Assembly (NCBI GenBank): GCA_947561395.2
Contig: OX387193.1
Span: forward strand, 8,246,001 to 8,310,000
Length of the DNA: 64,000 nt
Source: Buxus sempervirens
Taxonomy: Eukaryota; Streptophyta; Magnoliopsida; Buxales; Buxaceae
Direction of reading: 5' to 3'
Shown one piece after another: positions 1 to 13,600 of this stretch (the first letter of the stretch is position 1; the number at the start of each line of letters is the position of its first letter). The translations under genes were made by a program, and so were the position numbers. The notes beneath the pieces were generated by a model. That model saw nothing but the letters and a program-made list of their open reading frames with translations, was not told the origin of the DNA and did not search any database.

Positions 1-3000
1 CCTGATATCGAGGAGGTTTCACCGAGTTGTAATGAGCAGAATGTTGTGATAAGGGAAGAGATTTCCGCAACTGCTGTGGTAGTAGAGGGCACGAAGGTTG
101 TTGAAGAAGCGGTTGAGGAGAAGAAACCGGACGATATGCCAGAAAATCCTCATGGCTCGAGTTTGGAGGATGTTAAGAGGACCGAAATTTCGGAGGAGGA
201 GCCAAAAGAAATAAGTGCTGAACAGAATGGTAGTGGTGTTCATGGTGAGAGCGATGGCGTAAGGGAAGAGGTCACTGTGACTACTGTGGTAGTTGAGGGC
301 ACGAAGGTTACTGAAGAAGCAGTTGAGGAGAAGAAACTGGACGATCTGTCAGAAAATCCTCCTGGTTCGAGTTTGGAGGATGTTAATAAGATGGGAATTT
401 CGGAGGAGGAGCCAAAAGAAATAAGTACTGAACAGGATGGTGGTGGTGTTCATAGCGAGAGCAATGGAGTTCTGAGAGATTCGAACAAAGGTAACCTTTT
501 TTATCCAAGATTCTGGTTTATCATCTATATCGTCTTCGTCATATCCAATTTTGGCAATAGTGTAGTTCGCTTTTTGGAATTATTTTGTAAGCTGGAATAC
601 TAATCTCATGATTATGGTGCAGAAAGAAAATCACTTGGTGTAGGTGCAATATTTTTTTTCCCCCTTAGTGGAGTTTACGTGTATCATGCATTTGAGAATT
701 TACGTGTATCATGCATTAAGGATAAAATAAAGGATAAAATGGAAGAGAGTAGGTTAAAGTGAATTGGCTATGTAAAGCAGAGACCTAAAAATGCTCATGT
801 GTGAGAAAATGCATCTTAAAGGGCCTAAGAGATCCAAGAGAAAGATATAAAAAGACACGGATGGAGTTAATAACAAGACAAACAAAAACATAAATTAACT
901 GAAGATATGATTTTTGACTAAACAGGATAGAGAGAAAAGATTGGTGTCGCTGACCCACTTTGATGCGAACTGGATTATGATAATGAGTGGAGTTTGTTTG
1001 AGAACTTATAATTGAATATTTTATTTAATGATGGACTATAAAACCTTGAATTAGTTCTCTGAATGTTGACTTTTGAAGGGGAATCTGATTAGTTTTGGGC
1101 TAGAGGATTATGAACTAGCTGATAGGCTGTAGGATGGGATTTAGCACTGCGTGAAATTAGGCTTATGATAATATTCTTTTATTCTTAGTTCTTTAGTTTT
1201 AGTGTAGAGGATTATAAACTAGTCAATAAGCTGTAGGACAGCATTGTGTGATATCAGGCTTATGGTAATAATCTTTTATCCTGGATTTTATAGATAATTA
1301 TTGACTGAAGATTATGGTTTGTGATAGAATGGGATGGTGGAAAAGGATTCACGTTCTGACTTCTGAGCCAAGCTAGTTGGGCCAAGGCATTTGGTTATTG
1401 ATTGATTGCATTTGGTTATTGATTGATTTGAATAATTACCGATTTAGATGCATATAAAAGTGATTTAGTTTTTAAGTAGGAGTGAATACAGTTTCCATTT
1501 TATTTATTGCTTCTAAACCAAAGGACCTATGATCGTATAGGTTAAGTTGTTGGTGCCCTGAACATTTTGTAGGATGGGAGAGTGAAATGTGGTATCTTGT
1601 ATCATTTTCCTGCCTATCATCTTGAGTACCAAGAATGATTTCTGAGGCTAAACTTTTAGTGTTTTTATTTTTGAATGGCCATAAAAATCATCATTTGATA
1701 GATCAATGTGATGGTCACCAGTTAATGTATTCTCTATTCAGTGGTTAGCATATGGCCCCATAGTTGGTCATACGGATGGGGCGGTATGGTTCACAAAAGT
1801 CAGCAAAGGGTTGAAATATGTTATCCTCGTGAATTTTTGACCAAAAACACATATTGGATGATATATTTTTTTTGTCAGGTGATGATTCAGAATCATGCAT
1901 AACATATCCGATATTATGGATTATTATTTTCTTTTTGTTTTATATATGTATATTATTGATTTAAATTGTGGGATAACTGTACAGCTACACAGCAAGCTTT
2001 TTTCAATTTGAACCATAGGATGTAAGTAACATTCAAATGATAATATCATAGAAAATTTTTTAGGCATAGTATGCAAGTCAGAGTCAGTAAACATTGTCAT
2101 ATAAAAATTCGACGCCAACCATATTTGGAGTGACAAAGGTAGCTTTCTCACTGGTTCCCAGAATTGATGTCATGGTTGAAAATATGGGCATTGGTCCTCC
2201 CTGAGATAGATAATGGTACTATATGATTAGTCAGTACAGGTTGAATTGGTTAAATCTGTATTCTTTTGCCGCCTCATCTGTGATTGTTGGGTATTTACGA
2301 TGTGTATCAATAAAAGAGAGTTAAACATGGCTAACAACAATATAACATGGTCATAAAAATTGAAAATTGTTAGGAATCAGTGTAATATAGGTGCCTTGTC
2401 TGAATCAAGGTTGGAAATTCTGAATTTTGCCGAAATTTCGCTGGGCATGGGCATGCCAGCATGCCAAGAAATCTGGGGAAAATAAATTCCCCACAATTTC
2501 CCCATCCTGGGGGAATCTGGGGAAATTTCCCTAGATTTCGCCGTCATTTTACCAGATTTCGTTTGCATGTCGCTATATTTCACAACATGCCAGGGGAAAA
2601 AACGAAAAGGGTCTGTACCCCCTGTTTTGTGCCACTGGACCCAAAAGAATGAAATTTTGCCAGCATGCCGCCGGAATTATAACAATGATCTGAATGTTTC
2701 ATATTGGGTGGTACATGATATTATTATCTGAAATTTGAAACCAGAATTATGTGCATGGTGCTAATGAATATTGAAATGTGATGTGGATGGGAGTGTGGCC
2801 ATTGCTTTCTTGTTTAATGTGTTTCTTATACTTTTGATTTGTGTCTATTTGAAAAGCTTGTTCAAGCAGCTATTTTATGAGCCTAGGATTGTGTGGTTTG
2901 AATATGATTTGAGTAAACTATAGGTAAGAGTGCTCATTTGTGGCAAGATCTCTGATCATTGTCAAATTTGAAGGTATTTTTTCTTTCGGCAGCGGGAGAA

Positions 3001-4595
3001 AGTTAACTTTGAAACACTTTCAGTCTATAAACTAGTTTTGAAGGGATTTAAATTTTTTTTTCTTTAATTTACAGAATTTTTAGCTTTTGCAGTGGGTTTT
3101 CTATCTTCTCTTCTTGATAGCTTAATAATTTCAAAGTTATCTTTTGAGCTGTCAACAGTAGTCAATTTCTATTTTATCATCATGCAATATTTTTCTTTAC
3201 ACAAGCTTCTTTTTCTTTTATTAAATTTAAATTTAAATTCAAATTCAGGGAAGGAAGCATTTGAAAGTTTGATGTTTCTATTGGATTGCTTTGAGCTAGA
3301 AATTTAGAATTAGGAAAAGTATTCTTTTTATAGTTTATATATATGAATGTGCCTTATGATTTCAATTTGATAAATGAATGAGAAATTTTTAGATGCTGTT
3401 GAGCTGATCTCAGTGCAGATGTCAAAGTTCGCCTTTGTGTGACCCCTTTTCAGTGAGCTAGACATCATAGGCCAATCATGTGGACTGCTTGCTGCCACGA
3501 ACTTGAATCCAGTGGCTTAATATCTGAAAATCTTCTTTCTCATTTCAGTATTTTAATATAGAAATATATCCATCCTCCTTCTGTACACTTTTGATAGTAG
3601 CATCTGGGAAAAAAATGACTGTATCACAGATGCCCAAAAGAAAGATTTTTTTCATGATAAAATTCTGTAGAACTTCAGACATGCAAATGCCCAAAAGGGA
3701 GATTTTGCTCATGGTAAAATTCTCTAAAACTTAAGACATTCCAATTTGATTATTAATTTAGCTGCATGGCTTGACTGCAAAAAGTTACATTATTCTTAGA
3801 TGATTAATGATCTTGTTCATGTAAGGTCATGAAAACATTTGTGATGAAAGTCTTTAAACGAACAAGATGGTTCAAGGAAAAAGAAAATCATTGTTGTGAG
3901 TAAACAAGAGGATGGTGATTAGCATTTTATTCTTGCGTCACAATCCATGAGGAAACAGTAATCCATAGAAGTGAATAGTTACATGTGCTTACCAAGCCTT
4001 GGTATCGATGGAGTGTTGAGTTGATTCCTTTGATAAATCCAGTGATGATTGTTGTTCTACCTCTAAATTCTCTGATCGCAATCCTGAACCTGGGTATTGA
4101 GTGTATTCATTCCCAAACTTAGGGATGAAACCAACTAATTTTGGCACTTTACAGTCCTTAACAGATAGAAAGAGCCTATTGTGAACCACCGTGCAAGTTC
4201 CTCATATGCTTGTATTGATAGGGATGTAGTCTGTATGTGATATCTCTTTATTGATTTCTATTCTGTTATATTAATTCTAACATTTTTAATGATAACAGTC
4301 TATTGCATTCTTTCTCTGTACAGTTGTACTTTTAAAATGTTCACCATGGCTGACGAAGAGGCAGCCATGTGAGAGAATTATACCTTGAGATGAGGCTTAA
4401 GAGAAACACCTCAAGGCTTAAAGGCTTCTGCCTAGGGGCATATCCCATAATGTTGGAAGAATTCAAGTATGAGGCTGACTTGAAGTGTATTGCTTCAACT
4501 ATTTTGGGGCTGTTCTTCACTTTAAGTGATTCTAGATGACCTTGAAGAGATTTGATGGCTAATTTGCAATATCCTTTTCATTAATCCCATGTTCT

Positions 4596-4660
<65 letters not shown>

Positions 4661-7600
4661 CATATATATAAACATATATATGCATACATACATAAAGAAT
4701 ATATTCTCTCTTTCTCTCTCTCTCACACACACAGAGACAGACAAACACACATGTGAATGTGTGTATTGATGCTTTATATATTTTATGAATTTATTTGTTC
4801 AATATGGATGCATGCTTCTGAGGTTTATGCCTCTTGCCTTGAGGCTTGCAGTACACAGTTTGATATATAAAAAATTTCCTTTAGTGCATTAGCATTTAAA
4901 AATATTGTGATTGGTAAAGCTACTGGATTTGACAATTAAATAGTGGCTTTAGGTTCCACTCGAGATGTAGTTGAAAAGGAAAATGCAGCTGGTAAAATTG
5001 AAGAACGTGCTGTTGCACATGACAGTTCTGGTGACATTGAAGGCAATAATATGGACAGTGACAGTGAGATGAGTGAAAATGATGATGAAGATAATGAAGA
5101 GAATGGAGACTCTTCTTTGTATGTGCAATCTTCTCTTACGGACAGGAAAAAGCAAAAAGATTTTGAAATTTTTGTTGGGGGATTGGATAAAGAGGCAGTT
5201 GAAGAAGATCTGATTGAAGTTTTTGGAAAGTATGGAGAAATTCAGGCTGCAAGGATAGTAAAACATCCAAATACGAAGAAAAGCAGAGGTTTTGGTTTTG
5301 TTCGGTACGCTTCTGCTGAACTAGCTAGAAAGGCTCTTGCAGAGTTGAAGGATGGGACAGAGGTTTTTCATCTTGCCCCTTTAAATGCTTTTCATATTTA
5401 TTTATACGTCTATTACCAGATTTGGCCTTAACAGTCTTTTCGATCTTTATTGTTCTTGTAAGGTGAGGGGAAAGCATGTTGGGATATCAGCTAGTCAAGA
5501 CAATGATACACTATACATGGGAAACATTTGCAAGACATGGACAAAAGAACATGTAAGACCTGTTCTGTTGTGCCATTGAAGTCAACTATTTCACATGCAC
5601 TGTTAAAATGAATATCACACCATATGAGCAGTACTTTGATAAATATCTCCACTGTTTTATGTTTATATATATATATTGTTACTGCAGGCAGTGCACCTTT
5701 TCATCTCATTGTGTTCATGATTTGATGCTGATATGATTTTTTTCCTGCCCACAAGGTACTTGAAGTATTGAAAAGCTTTGGAATAGAGCAAATCGAGGAG
5801 ATATATTTACCTGATGATCCAAAGAAGGAAGGGAAGAGTAAAGGGTTTGCTCTTCTGGAATTTAGTACACATTCTGATGCAATGGCAGCATTTCAACGGC
5901 TAAGAAAGCCGGATGCTATCTTTGGCTGTGATAGAAGTGCTAAAGTCGCGTTTGCACAAACACCAATGCATCCTGGCGAGGAAGCTTTATTACAGGTTTG
6001 GAATATTTCAGTATTTTATATGATATCCTTAACAATGCGAGCAATTTATGTTATCAAAGTTTTGTTTTCTTGGCTCTTATTACATTGATCAAATTTTCTG
6101 GATGACTGAGCCTTGAAAATGAAATATGTTTTGGGCATTCTTGTCTAATTTTAATGAGACTGTTAGGTGAATCTATACTTCTTGATATAAGGCTGAATGA
6201 TGGAAAACCTTTTGTCTTAAAATATCTGTCATAAAATTTGCATGTGTCTGTCAACCTGAAACTGTGTAGATGTGGACACACTTGGATGGATCTTGCCCTG
6301 GAAGTAAACTAGTGATCTGTGACATTTTTCCTGGAGCGAAATCATAGATTGCTTGGTGGTGTGGGTGAACAGTCATGAAATAGTTGCAGAACATGTGCCT
6401 GGTCTGAGCCAAGGCCTATATAGCAATGGCTTGTGGTTTCAGTAAATCATTTGTGAGACGGTAACTCATGTATATGATGCAAAGCCTTGAGAAACTGTCA
6501 GAAGCATTCTGCAAAAGTATAGCAGTTTTTGTTGAAGTACATACAAGATGCTTTTTTCATGTCCAGAGCAGAGTTCTGAGCATGCTTCATAAGTAAATTT
6601 TGTTAACTTCATATAAGAGCTACAAAGAATTATATTTTGTACTCAGGAAGGTTCTGCCGAAAATACACAAAACGTTGAAGCAAACACAAGATGTGATACT
6701 TTTTGAGTCTGCATGTACTACTCTAATTTGTATCCAGGGAAGTGCAATAATCAAGACAGTTCTGTGTTGTGTAGGTGAAGACTGTCTATATTGAAGGTCT
6801 GACAGGTTCTTGGGATGAAGGGAAGGTAAAAGACATCTGTGGACAATATGGTGAGATTGAGAAAGTTCAGCTCTCTCGGAACCTTGTTACAAAACGCGAT
6901 GATTTTGGATTTGTTGCTTTCAATTCTCGAGAAAGTGCTGTTGCTTGTGTGGAGGGGATCAACAATGCCCAGATTGAAGGAAATATCAAGGTTAACATGT
7001 CTCGACCTTAAACAAATGATGTATACTTTGAAGCAACTTGACCTTATTTGTCAGGTTCTATTACAGATCAAAGCTGAGCTTGCAAAGCCTCACCATAAGG
7101 GTCGACTTCAAAAGAGGGGTGCTCGTGGCGGATTCAAGGTTAAGGAGGGAGAAAAGATAGACGAAGCTGGATTATCAAAGGCGAAAGGCCATGCCAAGCC
7201 CAAAAGGCATGGGAAAAAAGGGAAAGCTCTTTCCAAGTTAAAAAGTGGTAAAAGAGGCGAGTCACATAAATTACAAAGCAGTTTTGTTGAAGGTGAAGTT
7301 GCTGGGGCACCATGCAGGTCAGAGAGAACAAATGTTCAGAGAAAGGAATTGCCTGGAAAAGCGACAAAGCGTGGAAGGAGAGACATGGTTTCTGGCTCCA
7401 GTAAACGGCCATCTAAAAAACCACGAGGTAGTTGCACTATAATGAGTTTGTATGTGTTTGGTAGTTTTTGTTTATGGATAGCTTCCAAGTAGGAAGCTTC
7501 GTAATGATGGCCTTCCTCTTAATCGTGTAGTCAGTACACACAGTAAGGCTAGGAATCATTTTGGGAACCAAGGGAACCACTCTCGTTTCATAACACCACA

Positions 7601-10600
7601 ACCAAACTACACTGAAGCTTCAGTCGCATATAATAATCCATATTCTCACGGTTACCCTGCATCTGTATCAAGCTACCAGGGTCATGTATATGGCTCTGTT
7701 TCTGGATCCCGACGTAGCTACTCGGATATGGTAAACACTATCTTTATCATGCAATCTTCTCCCAGTTGTATACTGTTCTTGATCATATTCAATAATGTTT
7801 GCTATGATCACTAGGAACCTCATGCTGGGTACATTCAGCCTGCTGCTGAAAAACGAGGCCGCAATCTGTATGGATATGGGAGAAGGTTTGCCTCATTCAT
7901 GTCTTCTCGTCTTTGGTTCAGGCTTTCAGTTTCTTCAACAAAGTTCTTATTGTTTTCCCTTTGAACAGTTCTGGGGGATATGATGTCCAAGGGGGAAGTG
8001 TCACTGCGTATGGAAGAGGTAGCATCTGAGTTCCATTATGCTTTTTTCATTGTCGTCCGATTTTTAAGTGCCCATCTTATCATTGGGGCCTTCTTTTTTT
8101 TTTTTTTTTTTCTTTTCCTTTTTTTAACTTGTCCACCACCATCACCATTTCTTTCTTTCCGTCTGAAGTTTCTTGGGGACTCTCTCTAACTATTATTGGT
8201 CAAGAATTTGATAGATACGTGATACATATACGTGGTTGTGTTTCTTGCTCCCTTGTAATCATAAATTGATATCTGAGAAACTTTTAATGAATTATTTCTT
8301 AACTATCATTGTTCATGGATTCAAAAACTTCTCTTTTACTTATGAGATTGTTGACAAGTAAATTTAAAATTTTTGTACCACATCTGGTTTGATACATTAT
8401 TTCACGAATCATGCTTTTTGACTCTCCTAGTTGTAATATAATGAATCAAGAATATTTCACATTAGGAATTATTATAATTTTTAATCTAGTATCTGATCTG
8501 TTCACGGTAGAAAAATTGGATTCAAGATGTTATGCTTTGATTAAGCATATAGCTGCTTTATCCTATGAAGTTTGCTCTCATAACACTGCTTGAAGTTTGG
8601 GCATCAGTCCTTGCGAGTTTGTAGCTATTCCTACTACCCAGGATTCATGGCTTTGTCATTTTGTTGCAGGACCAGCGCTCCCACCTTCTAGCATTCCAAA
8701 CTTAACAAGCTATGCTAGATATGAGGTTGATCTCTCTCTCTCTCTCTCTCTCTCTCTCCCCACATGCCCCGTGCAAGTGGGCATTTATATATATATAAAC
8801 ATGTGTGTGTGCACATACACACATCCATTTTTGTATGCCTGTTTCTCTTGCAATTTATGCATGTTTCAGATTACTGTGTCCTGGAGAGAGCTAATAAATT
8901 TGAATTTGCCATTATATATGATTTTTTTTCTTAACATTAACAAAACATTAACAACATAATCAAAATTCCTTAATCTCAGCTATTTGGGGTTGGTAGCATG
9001 GATCTTGGTCGTTTGCCTCGGTCATTCAAAAGCTTATATCTATATCTAAGTTATGCTTATTCAATCTAGGTTCATTTTGTTCTTCATGTAGCATTTTTGG
9101 GTCCTTAAACATATTTCTTCTTGCATTAAGGCCTTCTTTGATCTGTATTTTACATGTTGAAACGAACTGAACTTATTTTCTTTAATTTTATCTTTATTAG
9201 GTTTAATATTATACTTCATTTAATGTGTTTGTTTATACCTTATCTATTCTTGTCTTTTACACACATCAAACTTAACATCTTCATCTCAGCTATACTCATT
9301 TTGTGGTTCTATTGCTTACTTGTTGCTCAAATTTTGCTCCATACATCATAGCTGGCCCAATTACTATCTCATAGTTTCTTTTTATCTTGAGTAGAATGCT
9401 TTAATCAGATAATACTCTGGATATGACTTTTCCTCAATAGTATATGTGCTTTTAACTCCTTTATTTCCTATAATCTGCTAAGTCTCTAGGCACTATTCTC
9501 TAGGTGAATAAAGAAATTGTGGTCTTTATGGATGTTTTCTGATCATCGGCTTGGATCTGGCTGCTTGAGACATCTCTACCTTGCCTTAGTGTTAACTACA
9601 ATCCAATGAAGTCACTAATGACATTTATATATATTTTTGTTCAATGGGTAATAAGAAAACTTTATTTATTGAAAGAAAGAGGAGACAGTGAGTGTACACA
9701 AGTAGTGTACAGCAAATCAACAACCCCTACATTCAGAATAGTTTATCAAAACTAGAACAGCTAATGACATTTGTATTTACCTTAGTAGTAAGTCCATTAA
9801 TTCAAGAAAAAGGCCTAGAGCAGACATAAAGGAGAAAGAATAAAGAGGTAGGACCAGGTCTGTCCATAACTTCATTTGAATTAGTGTACAAGTTGTTAGA
9901 TATGTCATTCATCAGATTGGGTTACTGTATCAATAATCAGTGCATTGTGGGTTTCTTAAAATCCCATTTCTGCACTTGCCTAGTCATTCTACTTGTTCAA
10001 ATCGAACCTTTTTTTCATTTTTATTTTCCACGAATAACAAAAGATATATTAATTCAGAAGAGGTGGAAAGTAGAAAATCAATATAAAAAGTGTGGGAAGA
10101 ATGAACCCTCTCTGTAAACCCTATTCCTTGTACACAAGTATATTCTAGTAGTATAAACCCAAGAACCTATAAATTCTGTGCACATATTGAAGCCACAAGT
10201 ATATACCCGAAAGGATCTACCCTAACTCCCAACAACGCCACAAACTCCCTAGATGTAACGATGATGAAGAAATCAGCTCTTGTCATCCCATGTTTGGCTA
10301 ACCAATCTGCCACATGGTTGGCTGCTCTAGGCACATGACTAAATGTGACATTGAGCTCACATACCTGAGATTTAGCTCTACTAATCAATTGGGAGAGCCT
10401 CCAAGAGGAGTTACTATCTTTACCAGACAGCAATCTAATGCTGGTAGTTGCTTTGCATTCTATCACAAATCTGTGAGCCTCGCCTAGTGTGCCTCACTAA
10501 GTCTAGCAAGGAGGGGGTAACAGCTCTGCCCATACGGAATCACCAATACACACTGGACCACAAAAAAAGTAGAAACAACACCCAAATGGTTACAAAACAC

Positions 10601-13600
10601 GCTGCAAATACTTGAATGTCCCGGGCTACAGAAGGAGCACCCATCAAAGTTTACCTTTAAGGTTCCAATCATTGGTTCCTTCCATCTAGTTATCCCTGTC
10701 TAACGGAGAGGGGACGAGAAACAAAAAAGCGGACCACTTGCTAACCATCTCTGAAGTGCTCATACCTTAGAAATTTGCTCGGAAAGAGACCCACAAATTA
10801 ACGGCCACCAATATGGACTCAAGCACATACTCAATATTCAAGGGTCTATCATGGAATGTCCAATTCCTCAGTTGTGCTACATCACTGCATGAAACAAGTG
10901 ATTGTAAAGAATACGACCCCTCCTCCCCAAGCCTCTAACATGCCATTGATCAAACCAAGCTCCAATGGCATCCAACAAGACCCAAGATCATCGATAGTAA
11001 ACACATCTAGATGACCCTGGAAAAATGACACTGAATGAGGATATGATCAATACTTTTCCTCGTTGCTATACAAAGAAAACATAAATGTGGAGAAAATTCT
11101 AGCCTCCTTCACCTCCTCTGAATAAGATCAGTTGTGTTTGTCCTACAAAGAATCAGGGTCCAGAGAAATGTCTTCTTCCATAACTGAGAGGCAGAGCAGG
11201 GCAGGAGGATTGAATACATCTAGGAGAGAAATAATGGAGGACTTTCAGGAAAAAAGAAAGCCAAAGAAGGGGACAAAAAGACCCTATCAGTGCTCGATGA
11301 TGATGAGTCAAGAAAAACATCCCTTTGGTAAAAGATAAGCTAGTCGATGACCATGACAAGATGTCAGACTCATAGGCATTAGAATGACAGATCAGGGAGA
11401 AGGGAGAAGAGGCATGAGAATTCCGACAAGGTCATAGATCATCCCATGCACAAACAAATAGGAGGATAGAAGAGTGATGCTAAACCTACTATAGCTTTCC
11501 ATGGGCTAGTTCTCTAAGGAATTGCCCTTGAGTTCATGGTCCAACCATTATCACCCACATCATATTTTCTAACAATAACTTAGTACCATGGACTATTATG
11601 TTTTCTTTTGTACATATTCTAAGACCTATACATGGATGTTCTCTCATGGTGACCCCCATGATTTAAAATTCTCTGAAATTATTGAATTTTTGCCTAAATT
11701 TTCCTTTTGGAAAAATTTCTAACATTCATGTTTTCTTTAATCATGAATTTTGTGGTTCTTCTTATTTACAAAAAATTATTGTGAAGAAGCAAATATCCCC
11801 CAAAATTTCCCTTTGAAATTAAAACCATGATGGGTCACTTCAGGACTTTCTTGTAACCAGCTTCTTGGGTAGAATCCTAGCATTATCTCCTTGGTTTGTG
11901 TTATGTGTTCCAGGGTGTTGACATGAAATACTAGTTGTTGGTTAGGATCAAGGTTTTGAATATTTGTATTGCTAGATGTGTTATTTCTTGGGGAAACGAG
12001 ATATATGGTTTGATATGTCGAGGGAAATATGCAAGATTAAACTAGTGGATTTATATTGCCTCCAAGGGAAAATGGATATCTAGATATTTAAAACCATGGT
12101 TAGGGTAATGATTCTATATTCTCGCATTTTTTGAAAAAACCTTTTCAAAGGAGATAATTTACAATGTACTTAAAAGATTTTATTTGACCGTGTCACTGTT
12201 GTAGCTACTGAAACAAAGTGGGAATTGGTTACAAAATAATATGTAGGACAATTTTGAAAATTTTAAGAGGAGTCTTGGCACATTTACTAGGATTCTTTCT
12301 TTTCACTATATTCCAGGGAGTAAATCTTATGTTCATCCACTAAGTTCGCTTTGGCGAAATGGATTCAATTCTATTTTTTGGAAGGATGCCAATGGTTATG
12401 CATGGTTATAGATATGCTCTACTTTAGGGAGAGGGAGAATTATTTATCATTTCCTCTCCTGAGCCATTCTGTAGTCATAGACCATTTAGAGAGTAAGTGG
12501 ATCTTTGAGAGCATATAATGTAGGGTATTTTCTCCCATTAAGAGTCAATTGTCATGGTCCACTCTGTTTGTGCTATTGATGCCTTCAGGGATCCTTTTTA
12601 GACATTCTGAGGAAGTGAAGGGTAGTGCCTCTTGACCTGGTCATATAATAATAGATCATCAGGGTGTTGCTGTCTTATGCCTTCTCCAGTCCCATAGGAA
12701 AAGGAAATGAGGTTTGGGTTGAGTTGAGCACACTTGTGATTGGTGTTAGAGAGGTGAGGCCCTTTTAGTCTTTCTTGCCGTATTTGCAAGGTGATTTCTC
12801 TTGGTTGACCTTGCGCTTGGAAAGGTGCTCACACGGTCCATCTAGCTCAATCTTTGGCATCCATATGGAACGTTCTAATAGTGACAGCTTACTAGCCTAG
12901 AGATTGTAATGCAGGGTAGGTAGAAAGAAAAGATCAGATATTGTTCTGATGGACGGCTTAGTCTAAATATCATTCTAGAAGACGAGAAAATTCAAGACCT
13001 TGAATCTGCAAGGAATAAAAGAGAGAAACCTTGTAATTCTTCAAAAATTGATGTAAATTCGTGTACAACCTTTACCCCCTATTTATAGACTTCTGAAGAC
13101 CCCAAAATAAGATAGAAACGTACAAAAATTAGAACTCCTACTCATAGTAAACAACTAAGACTCCTAATATAAACAAAAATTCCACTTTTACTAAATAACT
13201 AACTATTCTACACTTTGGGTCCCACACGTCCTATATTAGATTGGTCCCTGGCAAGTATATGAGCATGCCTTTGGAGGTGATACTGTACATAAATTTGTTC
13301 TTGGTTTAGGTTGATGTTCTAATTTTATTTCCTTTTTGTGCATTGGCTGATACACCATATTATACCGTATTCTTTTTCTCCCAGTGAAATAGTTTATCTG
13401 TTTTCCTGCCAAGCAAATATGATAGATCTTTCAGTCATAAAACCAATCTGATTTCTTGACACTTGGGTCATTAGTTTGCCCAGTTTCATAGTGCGAGTGA
13501 TTAGCTTAATCCCAAAAGAATTTGTTCAACTTTGGAAATTTCCTTTGTTCATGTAAATAGATGTCAATACTTCTTTTGGAATTCAATTGCCCTCAGCATG

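Noticed and set aside
4559-4750. Open frame with long Arg-Glu repeats on the minus strand
   Set aside because: It is a translation of the TC/GA microsatellite in an intron.
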